Shown: piece after piece, positions 23,651-35,660 of the stretch
Layout: the number at the start of each line of letters is the position of its first letter
Numbering within the stretch: the stretch's first letter is position 1
NCBI GenBank assembly: GCA_028641055.1
Contig: CM054057.1
Span: forward strand, 398,024,541-398,088,540
DNA length: 64,000 nt
From: Alopecurus myosuroides
Taxonomy: Eukaryota > Streptophyta > Magnoliopsida > Poales > Poaceae
Direction: 5' to 3'
Translations under genes and position numbers: made by a program
Notes under the pieces: generated by a model
Told to the model about the DNA's origin: nothing
The model's input: only the letters and a program-made list of their open reading frames with translations
Databases searched by the model: none

Positions 23651-24547
23651 ATTGTGTTGCCTGTAGGATTCGAGATCCTTAGGTTTGGAAGCCATTTTTT
23701 ATCATGTTATTATCTCCTTAGAGTATTTTGGATCCTAGCGGCATAGTGAGATGAAGCGGCTCAGACAACTTTACGTGTCCACGGACACGAGACCGTTCCC
23801 TGATTGGCTTGCGGGTGCATGTACTTCTCACTATAGTGAATATCCAATTTACAACAAGTTGTTAATAACCCATTGATCACCCTAGAATTGAAAATTTCCT
23901 ATGTTCAAACTTTCTAGAAACAAAACAGCCATCTTATTTCTTCTCATATCCTCTCATCTACTATTCACCTTCAAAATTTTCTAGATGACCTACTTCTTGA
24001 ATACCATCAAGTCAAGATTGTTGATGACCATACCAAGAAGTGCAAGGAGTATTTTCACCACATGAAGACCTACACTCAAGATTATTGAAGAATTTGAAGG
24101 AAAAAACAAAGACTTCCCGACAATCTAGAACACCCCAAGACATGGAGAGAAGAATCTGAAGAAAAGATCAAGAACATATAGATGAGACCACCAATCTAGT
24201 TACTTGGTTAGAACAGCGTTAACGTGTTAGTGTATTGATCATACCAATGAGTGTGGTATGACAATATTAGTCTATTTTCTAAAACCATATTGTTTTGGGT
24301 GATGATTGTGTTGCTATATGTTTGTTATGTGTTGTTTGCAAGATGAGTTTCCTTGATCTACTGTGTTGGGGTAGGATTTTCTTTAGTCTCTTTCTAATCT
24401 CTACTCATCCATGATCAATACCAACTACATCCTAAGGAGAAGCAAGCCAATCAACAAGAGAAGATAGGGAAGTGGACTCAAAGTTGCATTAGCTATGAAG
24501 ATTTCAGAGCCAACTAAACCAAGTGAAGAAATAATGAAGAAACACAA

Positions 24548-27249
24548 TGTAGCGTTCATTTCTTCATGTACTTGAACTTGATGGAGTATGCTTCAGATTG
24601 TTGTGGATCCTAAGTCATTTCTTCAATGATCTTCCTTGTTTCTCTTCATTTTGCAATCAAGTTGAAAGGAGAAGAATAGAAAAGGGAAGGGAAAAGACTT
24701 AGAGAGAAAGGGGGTTAGTCTTCTAAGTGCTTCCACTTCTTGGAGAGGCTTATGATGTTTTTTTATTTTCTAAGTCCTTCATTGGTCTTCTATCTTCATG
24801 TTGAAAAAATCTCTAGATGGTTAAGTCCTCCACTACACTTCATGGTTCTCACAAATCCCAACTTGGTGAAATCTTGAAGCAAGCATGGGGAGACAAGAAG
24901 TTGATGGAAACATTTGTACTAGTGTTTTTAGGTTCATTTGTTGGCTAAGTATAAGTTGAAACTTCACTAAGGACTTAGCCTTGGTTTCATATAGCCATAC
25001 ACACAGAGAACCACTTAAGCAAAAATATTTCCTAAGTCATTTTTAATATGGTGTGAAACATGTGTGTGATAACTTGGCCTAAAATACATGGGTATGGCTC
25101 ATATGTGTCTAAAATTCTATGGCACTGGTTTCTATGGATTAAGGTTGCCATATGGAGCAACATTGCTTAAGAAAACATATTAAAATTATTTATAGAATTT
25201 AAACTAAGTCAAATTTGCTCAAATGGCCATATAATTCTAAAATCAATTTTAATCTGTTCAATTTTTATTTTGGGACAGAGGATATGAAAGTACACATCCT
25301 AAGGTTTCCAAATATATTTTATTTACAATTTTTGGATTTGTAGAATTTGAATTAAGCCAAATTTCATCAAACAAGCATATTTGAATTTGAAAAAATTTAA
25401 GTTTGTCAAATTTGAATTTGGCCAGTGCCAAAGGTTTCTGGATGTCATGGCCTTTTCAAAAAGTCCAAGATTGCTAAATTTGGCTTCATGGATCAAAAGA
25501 TATGATGGATTGAAGTTGCAGGGGCTAATCTGTAAAACTGCCAAAATAATTCCAGCGGGAGAAATTTTCAAATAAGGCTGGGCCACGTGGATGGATCTGA
25601 TTGGGTGCTGCTGCTGACTGTGTTGCTAACTGGACTATGACGTGGATAAGTGGATCCAGATCTGACGGTATCATACCGCTTCGGGGAGGATCTAATCCTA
25701 GCCAGTCGTTCGATCCAACGGCGGAGGGAGAGAGAGGAGCTCACCGCGGTGGTAGGTCGCCGGAAATGGCGTGCGTGGCGGCACACTGCACGGGAGAGGA
25801 CGGCGCCGGCGTTCCGGTACGTTTCCCGGCTCGGGGAGATCACGAAGCGGACCGGCGCAACACAGTGAGTGTGATGAAGACCACGGGGAGCTTCCACGAG
25901 CTCTGCAACGACGGCGGCGAGGTGGTTCTGAGGCGACCGAGCGGTTCCCGGCTCCGGCGAGCGTGTCCTCGTCGCCACCCTGCACCAAAACAACGAGCAG
26001 AGGCATCAAGACGTGCGCACGGACAAGGGGAAGGAGAGGGGCAGGGTCTCGTGCTCGGTGACGGGCTCACCTTGACGGAAAACAAGGAATACGGCGGCAG
26101 GATGTAGGAGCTCCGGCGAGCAAATCCTCTGTGCACGGGGCACGATTGAGGGAGGAACCAGAGGGGAAAGGGAGAGGGTATCGGGGGCTATTTATAGGCG
26201 CAGAGATAGAAGGAATCACGGCCTTAAAGGCGCGGAATCAACGGGATTGCAAATCGGCCGAAATGGTCGTGGCCTTCCTTCTGTGAGGAAGAAGAAGGAT
26301 GACGTCAGATGACGTCATCTTTTCTTTTTATTTTTCTTTTCTTTTTCTTGTTAAATAAAAACCTTAATAACTTCTGTTTTAAAAATCCCAAATGACATGA
26401 AAATAATTTCTAAATTCTTGAAATTTAATTGCCTTTCCAGAAAAACCATTTTCACAAACTTTTGAACACATTACATTTTTGAATTATGAAATTTGAATAA
26501 TTCATTAAAAGTGACTTAATAGCATTTTTAATAGAAAATCAAATTTAATTTTGAGAAAGGGTTTTATAAAAATACAGAGACATTATATAGGGCAAATATA
26601 ATTTTTGAAAATTATTTACACTTGTTTTGCTATTTTATATTTTGAAACAGAAATGATTTCACTAATAGCATATAAATGCCATTTTGAAAATATCAATTAT
26701 ATAAATGAAAATTAATTGTTGAATAAAATATCAGAGACATCAATGTGATCAAATAACATTTTCCAAAATCATAATTAACGGTTTTCATATTTTATGATTT
26801 TAAAATATAAAGAAATAATGATAGTCACTTAATAGAAAACATTAATTTTTATATGATTAAAACAATTTTTAGAAATATTTTCTATGGTTCAACTATTTTA
26901 TTCTAAGACCCTTTTTGGAGACAAGAAGAAAATATTAGAGATAGCAACTCTCTGGATTTTATATATCAAAAATATTTTCAAGATGATAATTGGGTTGAAA
27001 ACATGTTTTGTGTAAGGGTTTGCTTAAGAAGGAATATTTTCTTTATGTAGAAATATTTATTTTGAAAGGGCTTTTATGTTTTATGGAATAGGGGAAAATG
27101 GATTTTTAATATCCAAATTTCATGGAGTTATGTATTGCTTCCTTTTCTTTCTTGCTTCTCATTTGGTTCTTGGTGACTTGCATAACATGAAAACAAAAAG
27201 TTTCAATTTTTTGTGATTTTTGAACTTTCCAAAAATCAGGGATGTTACA
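24548..27249 (-). repeat. 3' LTR of LARD copy B, internally deleted
   Basis: The minus-strand start TGTAACATCCC is at 27249 and the terminus GAACGCTACA at 24557-24548, identical to the end of LTR A. It is 2702 bp against 4741 bp for the partner at 53947-58687. Homology jumps from the terminal 10 bases straight to sequence equivalent to about 55979, so roughly 2.0 kb is missing. TTC at the joint fits microhomology-mediated deletion. Confidence 0.75.
26188..26317 (-). promoter_or_regulatory. LARD LTR promoter: twin TGACGTCA and TATA box
   Basis: On the minus strand two TGACGTCA palindromes (26310-26317 and 26300-26307) lie about 105 bp before TATAAATAG (26188-26196). TGACGTCA is the palindromic core bound by many plant bZIP factors. 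The same arrangement is kept in the other LTR at 57750-57757, 57740-57747 and 57628-57636. The position inside the LTR and the orientation match the direction of element transcription. Confidence 0.6.
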
Positions 27250-28045
27250 GACTACCACCCTTAAAAGAAATCTCGTCCCGAGATTTGGGAAGGCTAGAAA
27301 GAAAGATTAGGTTTGGGTAACTGGGTTCCAGAACAACTGGGTGGGCTACCACCCTTAAAGAAACTTTTGTGGGTAGTCTATTTTCATTAGATTGGAGTGT
27401 AGCTGGATTCCAGATTGTCTTGAATAGAACTTTCCTTCGCGGTAGAGCTGTAGACTAACATGGGTATATTGAACTACCTTTGACACTGAGGGGTGACTCT
27501 TTGGGTCAATCAAAAGTCCTTGGGTCACTCTCAACTTGGTCTTTTGATGTCCATGGCAAACTTCCATCTTGTTGTTGTCATCCTTGAAGACATACATCAT
27601 GCTATTTATAATGAAACTCATCATGGTAGGCAAAACTTCCATTTGTTTGATACCTCCAAGGTTGGCTTGATCCTCACCAAAAATAGTACGTTTTCAGTAA
27701 CACTAACATAGGGTCATTATTGTATTCTACCATTTTATGGTTAAGGTTTAACATCGTCGTCTTCTCTAATAGGTATGTCACTCAGATTTAACATTCCTCA
27801 TAGCAAAAGTAAATAATGTAAGTAGTCACCATGGGGGCCAATCCATGTTGCACTCAATCATTACCTTGTATTTGGATTGATGAATCTTGTTTAATAACAC
27901 TAGGTCACCTCACTTGTCTAACAGAAAGTTTCCATTCTGTAAGACAAACTTGAGCTAAACTATCATTTCTCAACTAGTGGGTTGCGTAAAACTCTTATGT
28001 AACACAAACAGGATAGTTGTGTTTCTTCATTATTTCTTCTCTTGG
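27250..28045 (-). other. LARD copy B internal domain, 3' part, with polypurine tract
   Basis: Next to the LTR the minus strand reads CTTTTAAGGGTGGTAGTC, a polypurine-tract-like sequence, preceded by the hairpin AAATCTCG-loop-CGAGATTT (27268-27286). This pair of features is familiar from Tekay/Del-type gypsy 3' ends. No gag or pol. The segment is cut at 28045 by the Tat-type insertion and continues at 53136. Confidence 0.6.
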
Positions 28046-28537
28046 TGACGAATATATGGATCCTGGACCCTGCGAATAAGGACACCCCCTATCAGGCCCA
28101 AGGTTGAAGGCCCAAGAAGAGGAGCCCTTGGAATACTCCAGAAGGCCCACGTGAAGCCCACCTGCACTAACTTGCGGGTTAAGATAGGAAACATGTAACC
28201 GACCTAGTTAGAGTTCGAGTCCTCTCCGGGTAGGATTCGAGACCTGGCCACCTATATAAGGCCAGGAGAGCCCCCCGGTAGAGGACCAAGCAACACAACA
28301 CCATCGAAGCCTTGAACTCGAGATCTTACTCTCGATTCGAGCATCATCATTGTAACCGATCTTTCTGTCAATACAGATCGACAAGAGGCAGGAGTAAGGG
28401 TTTTACCTCTACGAGGGCCCCGAACCTGGGTAAATCTCGCCCCCTGTCTAGCCGACGATTCCACCAGCGCTCATGACTTCTCCTAGTCGAAACCCGATAG
28501 GGTCACCTAAGGGATTTGTAGAGTCAGAGATTCGACA
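28046..28537 (+). repeat. 5' LTR of Tat-type element
   Basis: 492 bp. TATATAAG at 28253-28260 is a good TATA box. The LTR ends GATTCGACA at 28537, just before the primer site. Nearly identical to 52639-53130. Confidence 0.93.
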
Positions 28538-30654
28538 ATTGGCGCCGACCGTGGGGAGGACGGGCGCTGGATCATCGGCATCTTCGGCTTCATCGACAAC
28601 GCACTCTCGTTGGAAACCATCGACTACGGCTCCGAACAATCCTATACGGATCGAATCTGTCGTGGTCACACCTCACTCGCCGGAATCGCGCCCGGTATTC
28701 GAGGATCTGGAGAAAAGCGTCACCTTGACGTTCGGGAGCCTAAAATTCGTGACTAACCGGGACGGAATCCTTTACTTCTCGGATGAATCGGAAACCGAAT
28801 CTGGAGCTGTCGACTCACGCCATCATCTGGAGAAAAGCGGCGAGTCCATCCGCTTCAACGCCAACGACTACCATACCCTCTCGACAGAGGAACCATCAAG
28901 AATTCGAAGAAACTTTCGATCTACGCCTAGGACGCACGAGCCTCGACTGGCTCAAGTCTGCATGGCAGGATCGGAACAAGCCTCGGAAACAGAACACAGC
29001 GCGACAGAGCGCAACATAATCGGCGTCTCACGGGAATCCTGGAACCGAGCAAAGGAAGCTATGCGAACGAGCAAGCCACCCGCATCCGGGGCCTCACACG
29101 AAGACATGGTTGCCTACCACTATCACCTAGTGAGAGCAGCCACGACTATCAAGGACGCTCGGATAGATCTGGCCCGCCGAAGAAGAGCGGCGGACGAGTC
29201 AAGCCAAAGGCGAGCCGGGCTATCCGTAACACCCTCGGTTGGAACCCGACCCGCGAGAAAGGGACACGCATCCACATCCAGGAACAATGAGTCCCTAGCC
29301 GGAAATAGCAGATCAGTCACCCCTTCTCTCATGCGAGTCGACGACGATGGCAATGTCTACCCGCAAACTCCTGCTGCCGCGGTCCTAGCCGCAGCAACTT
29401 ACATGCAGATGAACCAACCGACGGAAAGTGATCCTCGGGCGGAACAGTATAAACAAGTACGCAAGGGATTAGGGCTGGCGGCCGCAAGGCTCGCCGCTTA
29501 TGATCGAAAGAAGGCCGCAGAGCAGCAGGAGAAGGAACAGGAGAAGGAGAAAGACAAGGATAGGGAAGCATCCCGTAAACGCAAGAGTTCTTCACCAAGA
29601 AGGGACAGGTCACCACGTCGTTGTCGAGGAAAAGAAGCACGGCGCCGTGATGACAGTCGAAGTAGCAGCGAAGGCAGTCCGAGAGAAGAGCTCGCGGCAT
29701 CATAGCAGCCGCTCGTGAAAGCGAAGCAAGGAGCCAAGGAAGGATACTGACCGTGACCGGCCAGAGTACGACGCGCGATCAGATCTCGCGCAAAAAAGGG
29801 TGGATAAGGGGAGGGCTTCGCGATATCGCGAGCGCTCCTCGTCTGGCTCCTCGGATGATGAAACCTGCGGCGCTCTCTGCTTTGCCTGCAGTATCCGCGA
29901 GGCGCCCCTACCCAAAAGATTCAAACTTAGCACGGAAGTAACAAAGTACGACGGATCACTCGAGCCCTCCCAATGGCTAAGCGATTACCTCACGGCAGTA
30001 AAATGCCAACGTGGGAATAAAAACACGGCTATGCAATACCTCAATTTGCATCTCGCCGGCGCGGCTCGCAGTTGGCTGGAGAGACGACCAAAATCTTGCT
30101 ATGCATCGTGGGATGATCTGCACCGCGATTTCTGCAAAATATTTCAGTCGACTTACAAGAGGCCAGCCACCATTGAAGAGCTGCGAGCATGCAAGCAGAA
30201 AAGTGGTGAATCCACCCGCGAGTACATCCAGCGATGGACTACGCTCAGGAATACCGCAGGAACCATTTCAGAAGAAGTAGCGATTGAAGCCTTCGCAAAA
30301 GGCGCCCGAAGAACGGCTTTCAGAGAAGAACTGGGCAGAGCCGCACCCAAAACTATTGGGGAGCTGATGAACATAGCCGAAAAATGGGCTAACGGAGAAG
30401 ATGCGATGCGCAATGAGAGGGCATCATCACCTGCACATGATGAAGTTCGTGATAGTCGAAGGAAGAGGAGAAAATACTACGATCACGAAGACAGAGAGGA
30501 GTTGGTCGCAGCGGAATTCACGCGAGGCCGCGACTCCGGTCGCCGTGGGAATCGCGAGTGGAGACCAAAAGCTGAAGAAAAATCACCTGACGAAGACCTC
30601 GATGGATACTGCTCGCTACATCTATTTACAGATAAACGCACAGGGCAAAACTAA
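28473..30654 (+). pseudogene. Tat-type gag, frameshifted
   Basis: A 410-codon frame (28473-29705) opens inside the 5' LTR and reads through the primer site. Its end is rich in Arg, Ser, Glu and Lys (RKRKSSSPRRDRSPRR). The gag core then follows in another frame at 29800-30654: LPKRFKLSTEVTKYDGSLEP, QWLSDYLTAV, ARSWLERRPKSC, DFCKIFQSTYKRP and ESTREYIQRW are typical of the plant gypsy gag core. A shift is therefore needed near 29700. A second shift near 30645-30655 falls within a CSLH...HLLKDC zinc-knuckle-like motif, after which the frame continues into protease. Whether translation really starts in the LTR is unclear; a later ATG may be used. Gag would form the particle around the element RNA. 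Confidence 0.75.
28540..28557 (+). other. Primer-binding site of Tat-type element
   Basis: TGGCGCCGACCGTGGGGA, two bases after the LTR. TGGCGCC-type primer sites are common in grass gypsy elements; the exact tRNA cannot be fixed by eye. Confidence 0.7.
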
Positions 30655-33600
30655 GGCAACGCACCTTCTTAAGGATTGCCGAAAGTTTATCGATATCTCA
30701 GAAGCACTTGCAAGGAAAAGAGCTGCACACGCGCGAAATTACCCACCGCTTCCAGGAGGAGGCCACCAGCCACAACCCCCACCTCCACCAGCAAATCGAA
30801 ACATGGCATTAGCCGCGCTACCTGCACCGCCAGCTCAAAACTCCGGGGCCAACGCGTACCCGAATCCAGCAGGGCAACTCGCGATGATCCAGAAGGTATG
30901 TCCATCCCGCAGAGCTCAAAAGACTAACAAAAGGCAATTGTGCATGGCCGTGCAGACACCGCCAACAAAAACAGAATACTTGAAGATGGCGGACCAGCCA
31001 ATAACATTCTCGATGAAGGACCACCCGCCACGAGTCTATCGACCAGGACACGCCGCCCTTGTCATCCAAGCACAAATTGGCAACTACGACTTGGCCCACG
31101 TATTCATGGATGGTGGCAGTGGCATCAACATTATCTACGCGGATACACTCCGTCGGATGAACAGGAACTTGGACGACCTCCAGGAATCAGAAACATCCTT
31201 CCACGGGATAGTTCCAGGAAAAGCAATCTGTCCACTCGGAACAATTAACCTAGAAGTTGTGCTGGGCACTAAGAGCAACTACAGAAGAGAATTCCTCGAC
31301 TTCGAAGTTGTCGACTGGCCTTCGCAGTACCATGCCATTCTTGGTCGAACAGCGTTCGCCAGATTCATGGCAGTACCGCATTACGCCTACCTGAAGCTCA
31401 AATTACCTGGAGAACATGGCGTAATCACCATCGACGGAGATTTTCAGAAATCCAACAAATGCGACATTGAATTTAATGAGATCGCAAAATCTTTTGGGAT
31501 GCAAGAAGAACTTCAAGAGCTGGCAAAAACCACGGATCACTCCGTGATGCCCCTCACAAAGAAAAACGCGCCTGAACTAGAGTTCAGCGCTAACAACGAC
31601 ACTCGAAAGCATCAAGTGCACCTGACAGATTCTGCGAAGACAGCGCTGGTTTCCACCACCCTTCCGCAAGCATAGGAAAGCGCGCTCGTCGAACTCCTCC
31701 GTGAGTACTGGGAAATTTTCGCTTGGCAGTCATCAGATATGCCAGGAATACCCAGGGAGTTTGCCGAGCACTCACTCGAAGTCTTTCCAGATGCCAAACC
31801 AATCAAACAAACTACTCGACGATTTTCAGAACCCAAGCAGAAGGCGCTGGGAGAAGAAGTAAACAGATTGCTAGCAGCAAAATTCATCAGGGAGATCAAG
31901 ATATTCACTTGGTTAGCAAACCCGGTACTGGTCCCCAAAAAGAACACGGGCATCCTTCGGGTATGCATCGACTACACGTCGCTAAACAAGCACTGCCCCA
32001 AGGATAACTTTCCCCTCCCGCGAATCGACCAGATCGTGGACTCTACGGCAGGCTGCCAACGCCTCTCTTTCCTGGATGCCTATTCGGGATATAATCAGAT
32101 CCGGATGAAAAGAGAAGACGAAGAAAAGACAGCATTCATCACACCTCACGGTGTCTACTGCTACACGACAATGCCTTTCGGGATCAAGAACGTAGGCGCA
32201 ACATACCAGCGCTGCATGCAAAAATGCCTCGCCAAGCTCATTGGCAAGAACGTACAAGTGTACGTTGACGACATAGTCATCAAGACTCGAGTTGAGAGCA
32301 CACTCCTCGAGGATATTAGAGAAACATTCGATGCCCTCAACGCATACAGGATCAAGCTCAATCCGACAAAATGCGTTTTCGGCGTTCCAGCAGGGAAACT
32401 TCTCGGTTACCTGGTATCCGCCAGAGGCATCGAAGCCAACCCAGAAAAAATACAAGCAATCTTGACAATGAAGGAGCCAACTAATCTACGCGGAGTCCAA
32501 CAGCTTGCAGGGCGACTGGCCGCCCTGAGCAGGTTCATCGCACGATTGGGAGAGCAAGCGTTACCCTTCTACAAACTGCTGAAGAAGACGGACAAATTCG
32601 AGTGGACACCGGAAGCTAAGCAAGAATTCGCGGACTTAAAGCGATCATTGCAAAGTAGGCGAGTCCTTGCAACACCGCAAGAAAGGGAGCCACTCTACTT
32701 ATACCTAGCCGCCACAAACCAGGTCATCAGCACAGCAATCGTAGTCGAACGACCTGAGGAGGGCAAAGCGTACGGAGTTCAGCGTCCAATCTATTACATC
32801 AGCGAAGTACTCTCGCCATGCAAACAACGATATCCTCATTACCAGAAGCTCGCATACGGGGTGGTCCTTATAGCCCGAAAGCTCAAGCACTACTTCTAGG
32901 AACACGCCATCACAGTAGTTAATGATGCATCACTCGGGACAATCATGAACAACCCCATGGCATCCGGAAGAATAGCCAAATGGAGCATCGAGTTGGGCGC
33001 CTGGGACATCACTTACGCAGGGCGCAACGCAGTCAAATCTCAGGTGCTCGTGGAATTCCTAAGCGAATGGACAGAACTACAAACGCCCGGGCCACCTGAG
33101 TACACGAGCAATTGGATAATGTATTTTGACGGGTCCAAAAGAAATGAAGGAGCAGGAGCTGGAATTGTCCTCATATCGCCACAGGGAGACAAACTGCAAT
33201 ACGTCCTGCGATTGGACTTTCCACCAGATGATCCAGCATCGAATAACGATGCAGAATATGAAGCCCTGTTGCATGGGATGAAGATGGGAGTCGCCTGCGG
33301 AGCTACTCGATTAATGATTTACGGCGACTCCAATCTCATTGTACAGCAGACAATGAAAGAATGTGATGCAATTGCTGAAAACATGGTCGCGTATCGCGAC
33401 ATGTACAATCTACTCGAAGGAAGTTTCAAAGGATGCGAGTTGAAGCACATTGCAAGATCAAGCAATGAAGAAGCAGATAGGCTGGCAAACATGGGTTCCA
33501 CAAATACACCCATACCACCAGGAATATATTTCGAACGGATGATCAAGCGATCGGTCAAAGTCAAGAAAGCTACAGGAACACCCGCAGCGTCAGAAACAGA

Positions 33601-34908
33601 GGTCAGCCCGCAAGTCGCCATTATCGAGCTTACCCATAATATATCACGACAGGTTTTTCTGGTCGAGCCAGTCTGGACGCAGAAATATCTCGACTACCTG
33701 ATTAACAGATAGCTCCCAGCCGATCCACGCGAGGCTCGACAAATAGTGAGACGCAGCAAATCCTTTCGGGTAGTTAACGGAGAATTATACAAGCAAAGCA
33801 TCTCGGGTATACTTCAGCGCTGCATCGCACCCGAAGACGGCAAAGAATTACTCCAGGACATCCACCAAGGAGACTGCGGACATCATGCTAGCTGGAAAAC
33901 TATCATGGGAAAGGCTTTGCGAGCGGGATTCTACTGGCTAACAGCAGCTACCGATGCAAAGAACCTGGTCGAGCGATGCGATGCTTGCCAGCGATTCGCA
34001 CCAAAACCATATACACCTGCTACGGAATTGCACATGATACCCATTGCCTGGCCCTTCGCACAATGGGGGCTGGACATGGTTGGACCACTACGCAAGTCCA
34101 CACCTGACGGATATACGCACTTGCTGGTTGCAGTCGACAAGTTCACCAAATGGATCGAGGCCATGCCAGTAACTTCGGCTAGCGCCCAATGCGCCGTCAA
34201 ATTCCTCGACTCCATTGTATGCAGATTTGGCGTGCCACACGACATCATTACAGACAATGGTACAAACTTCATAGCAAAGGAAACGCAACAGTTTTGCGAG
34301 GAAAAGGGCATCAACTTCAAGTTTGCTTCAGTTGCCCACCCGCAAACGAACGGTCAAGTCGAAAGATCCAACGGCTTAGTTTCGGCTGGCATCAAAAAAC
34401 GTCTACTCGATCGTCTACACCCCGCCGCAGGACATTGGGCAGAAGAGCTACCCTCTGTACTATTGAGCCTCCGCAAAACTCCAAACCGATCCACAAAATA
34501 CACACCATTTTTCATGGTATACGGGGCAGAAGCAGTCCTACCCGAGGATGTTAGATTCAGCGCCCCACGATTCGTGGCCTACAGCGAAGAAACCTCCAAC
34601 AAGGCACTCGCGGAAGATATGGATGCACTCGACGAGATGCAGGACATCGCGCTCGCAAGATCCGCAGTATATCAGCAATCACTACGAAACTATCACAGTC
34701 TCCACATACGCCACAGAGCATTCGCGGTTGGAGATCTAGTGCTGCGGTTCAAGCAGAAGGAAGGACACAAGCTCGAGCCACCCTGGAAGGACCCTTCCAC
34801 ATACACGAAGTCATCCCAGGCGGAGCCTACAGGCTGAAGAATCCGTCGACTAGAGGAATCTATTCCAATCCTTGGAATATCGCACACCTCCGCAAATTTT
34901 ATCCCTAG
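30655..34908 (+). pseudogene. Tat-type pol: protease, RT, two RNase H regions, integrase
   Basis: One frame carries nearly everything. The protease has DGGSG at 31109-31123. RT has LDAYSGYNQI and YVDD at 32261-32272. An RT-linked RNase H remnant ends GVVLIARKLKHYF. A second, archaeal-type RNase H has MYFDGSKR (Asp at 33128-33130), DAEYEAL, YGDSNLIV and EEADRLA. Integrase has an HHCC finger, WGLDMVG, DNGTNF and NGQVERSN for the D-D-E triad. Lesions: TAG at 31673-31675, 32897-32899 and 33710-33712, plus a frameshift near 34790-34802 that ends the frame at 34837. The displaced C-terminus would run to TAG 34906-34908. Catalytic residues are otherwise kept, so decay is recent. Pol would cut the polyprotein, copy the RNA and integrate the cDNA. 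Confidence 0.88.
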
Positions 34909-35188
34909 GATTACTTATTATCACAACAAATAAGGATATACTAGCCACTCTTGTAGCTCGAATACATGACTTCTCAGTCATAGCAATAAAATACATGGTT
35001 TCTCAACCATATTTACTCGAATATTATCTATTCTTACATGCTAAATAGTTACAGGTACACACCCCATAAACACACGGGGGCTAAGCCTACAACTAAGCAT
35101 CACAAGAAAATTCATACACACAAGGTTACACACCTTATAAACAGTTTTTACAAGCTATACAGCATGATAGAATATACATATTCAACAA
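34909..35188. other. Gap between convergent pol and antisense gene
   Basis: 280 bp of non-coding sequence between the sense pol stop and the stop of the antisense gene at 35189. It contains CACGGGGGCTAAGCC near 35073, another G-rich tract like the polypurine modules of this element. Both transcripts would end here and may overlap. Confidence 0.55.
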
Positions 35189-35660
35189 TCAGTCATGGCG
35201 ATAAGCATTCTCAGTCACCAACACTCTCTCTACTTCTTCAGAGGTCAATCGAATGATCTTCTCCGGTGCAGGACGAACAGCATCGTAATGCGGAGAAATA
35301 TCATCGATTGGTCCATCTGGGAGGCTCGCTACGGAGTTAAAATCTACTTCAGGATGCCGTATTCGGACAAAGGAGAGAGCCATCACCGCGCCGCAAATCA
35401 TCTGGTTGCGCACGCACTCGCGAATTTCTCCCTCCTGCCCGAAGAGCCCAAGGAGATACCTCCAATCTTCAGGACCCCTCTCAAGCGGGTAGAATGCAGC
35501 GTTTATCGCGATCAAGACCTCGTGAAAAGAACTCACGAGAACTTTTATTTGGGAAACACGGAACTTCAAAGTAGCTAACACAAAACCTCGGCTGCGATCA
35601 GACCAAAAATTGTTCGCATGAGGCCTTGAGCTGCTAGCTTCTTGAAGAATGTGGTTTTCC

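Larger units (their letters stand above)
18960..24547 (+). mobile_element. LARD-like element A (+ strand, 3' part lost)
   Basis: A 4676 bp LTR (18960-23635, TGTAACATCCC...GAACGCTACA) is followed by an initiator-Met primer site and about 0.9 kb of non-coding internal sequence. The rest of the internal domain and the 3' LTR are absent: at 24547/24548 it meets the LTR end of copy B in the opposite orientation. Its internal sequence is the reverse complement counterpart of 53136-53946 plus 28010-28045. There is no gag or pol, so this is a large retrotransposon derivative. The TGTAACATCC start and the related tract in copy B suggest a Tekay/Del-type relative. It interrupts the zinc-knuckle region of the minus-strand gypsy. 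Confidence 0.75.

Noticed and set aside
25568..26136. Overlapping ORFs of 70-170 codons on both strands in a GC-rich block
   Set aside because: This is the GC-rich part of a LARD LTR. Frames are open on both strands at once, no domain is recognisable, and the copy at 57000-57730 shows the same effect.
27355..27642. 95-codon minus-strand ORF conserved at 58780-59067
   Set aside because: The two copies are similar throughout at DNA level, so shared open frames are expected. No gag, pol or other family motif; start and length are not kept by selection as far as can be seen.
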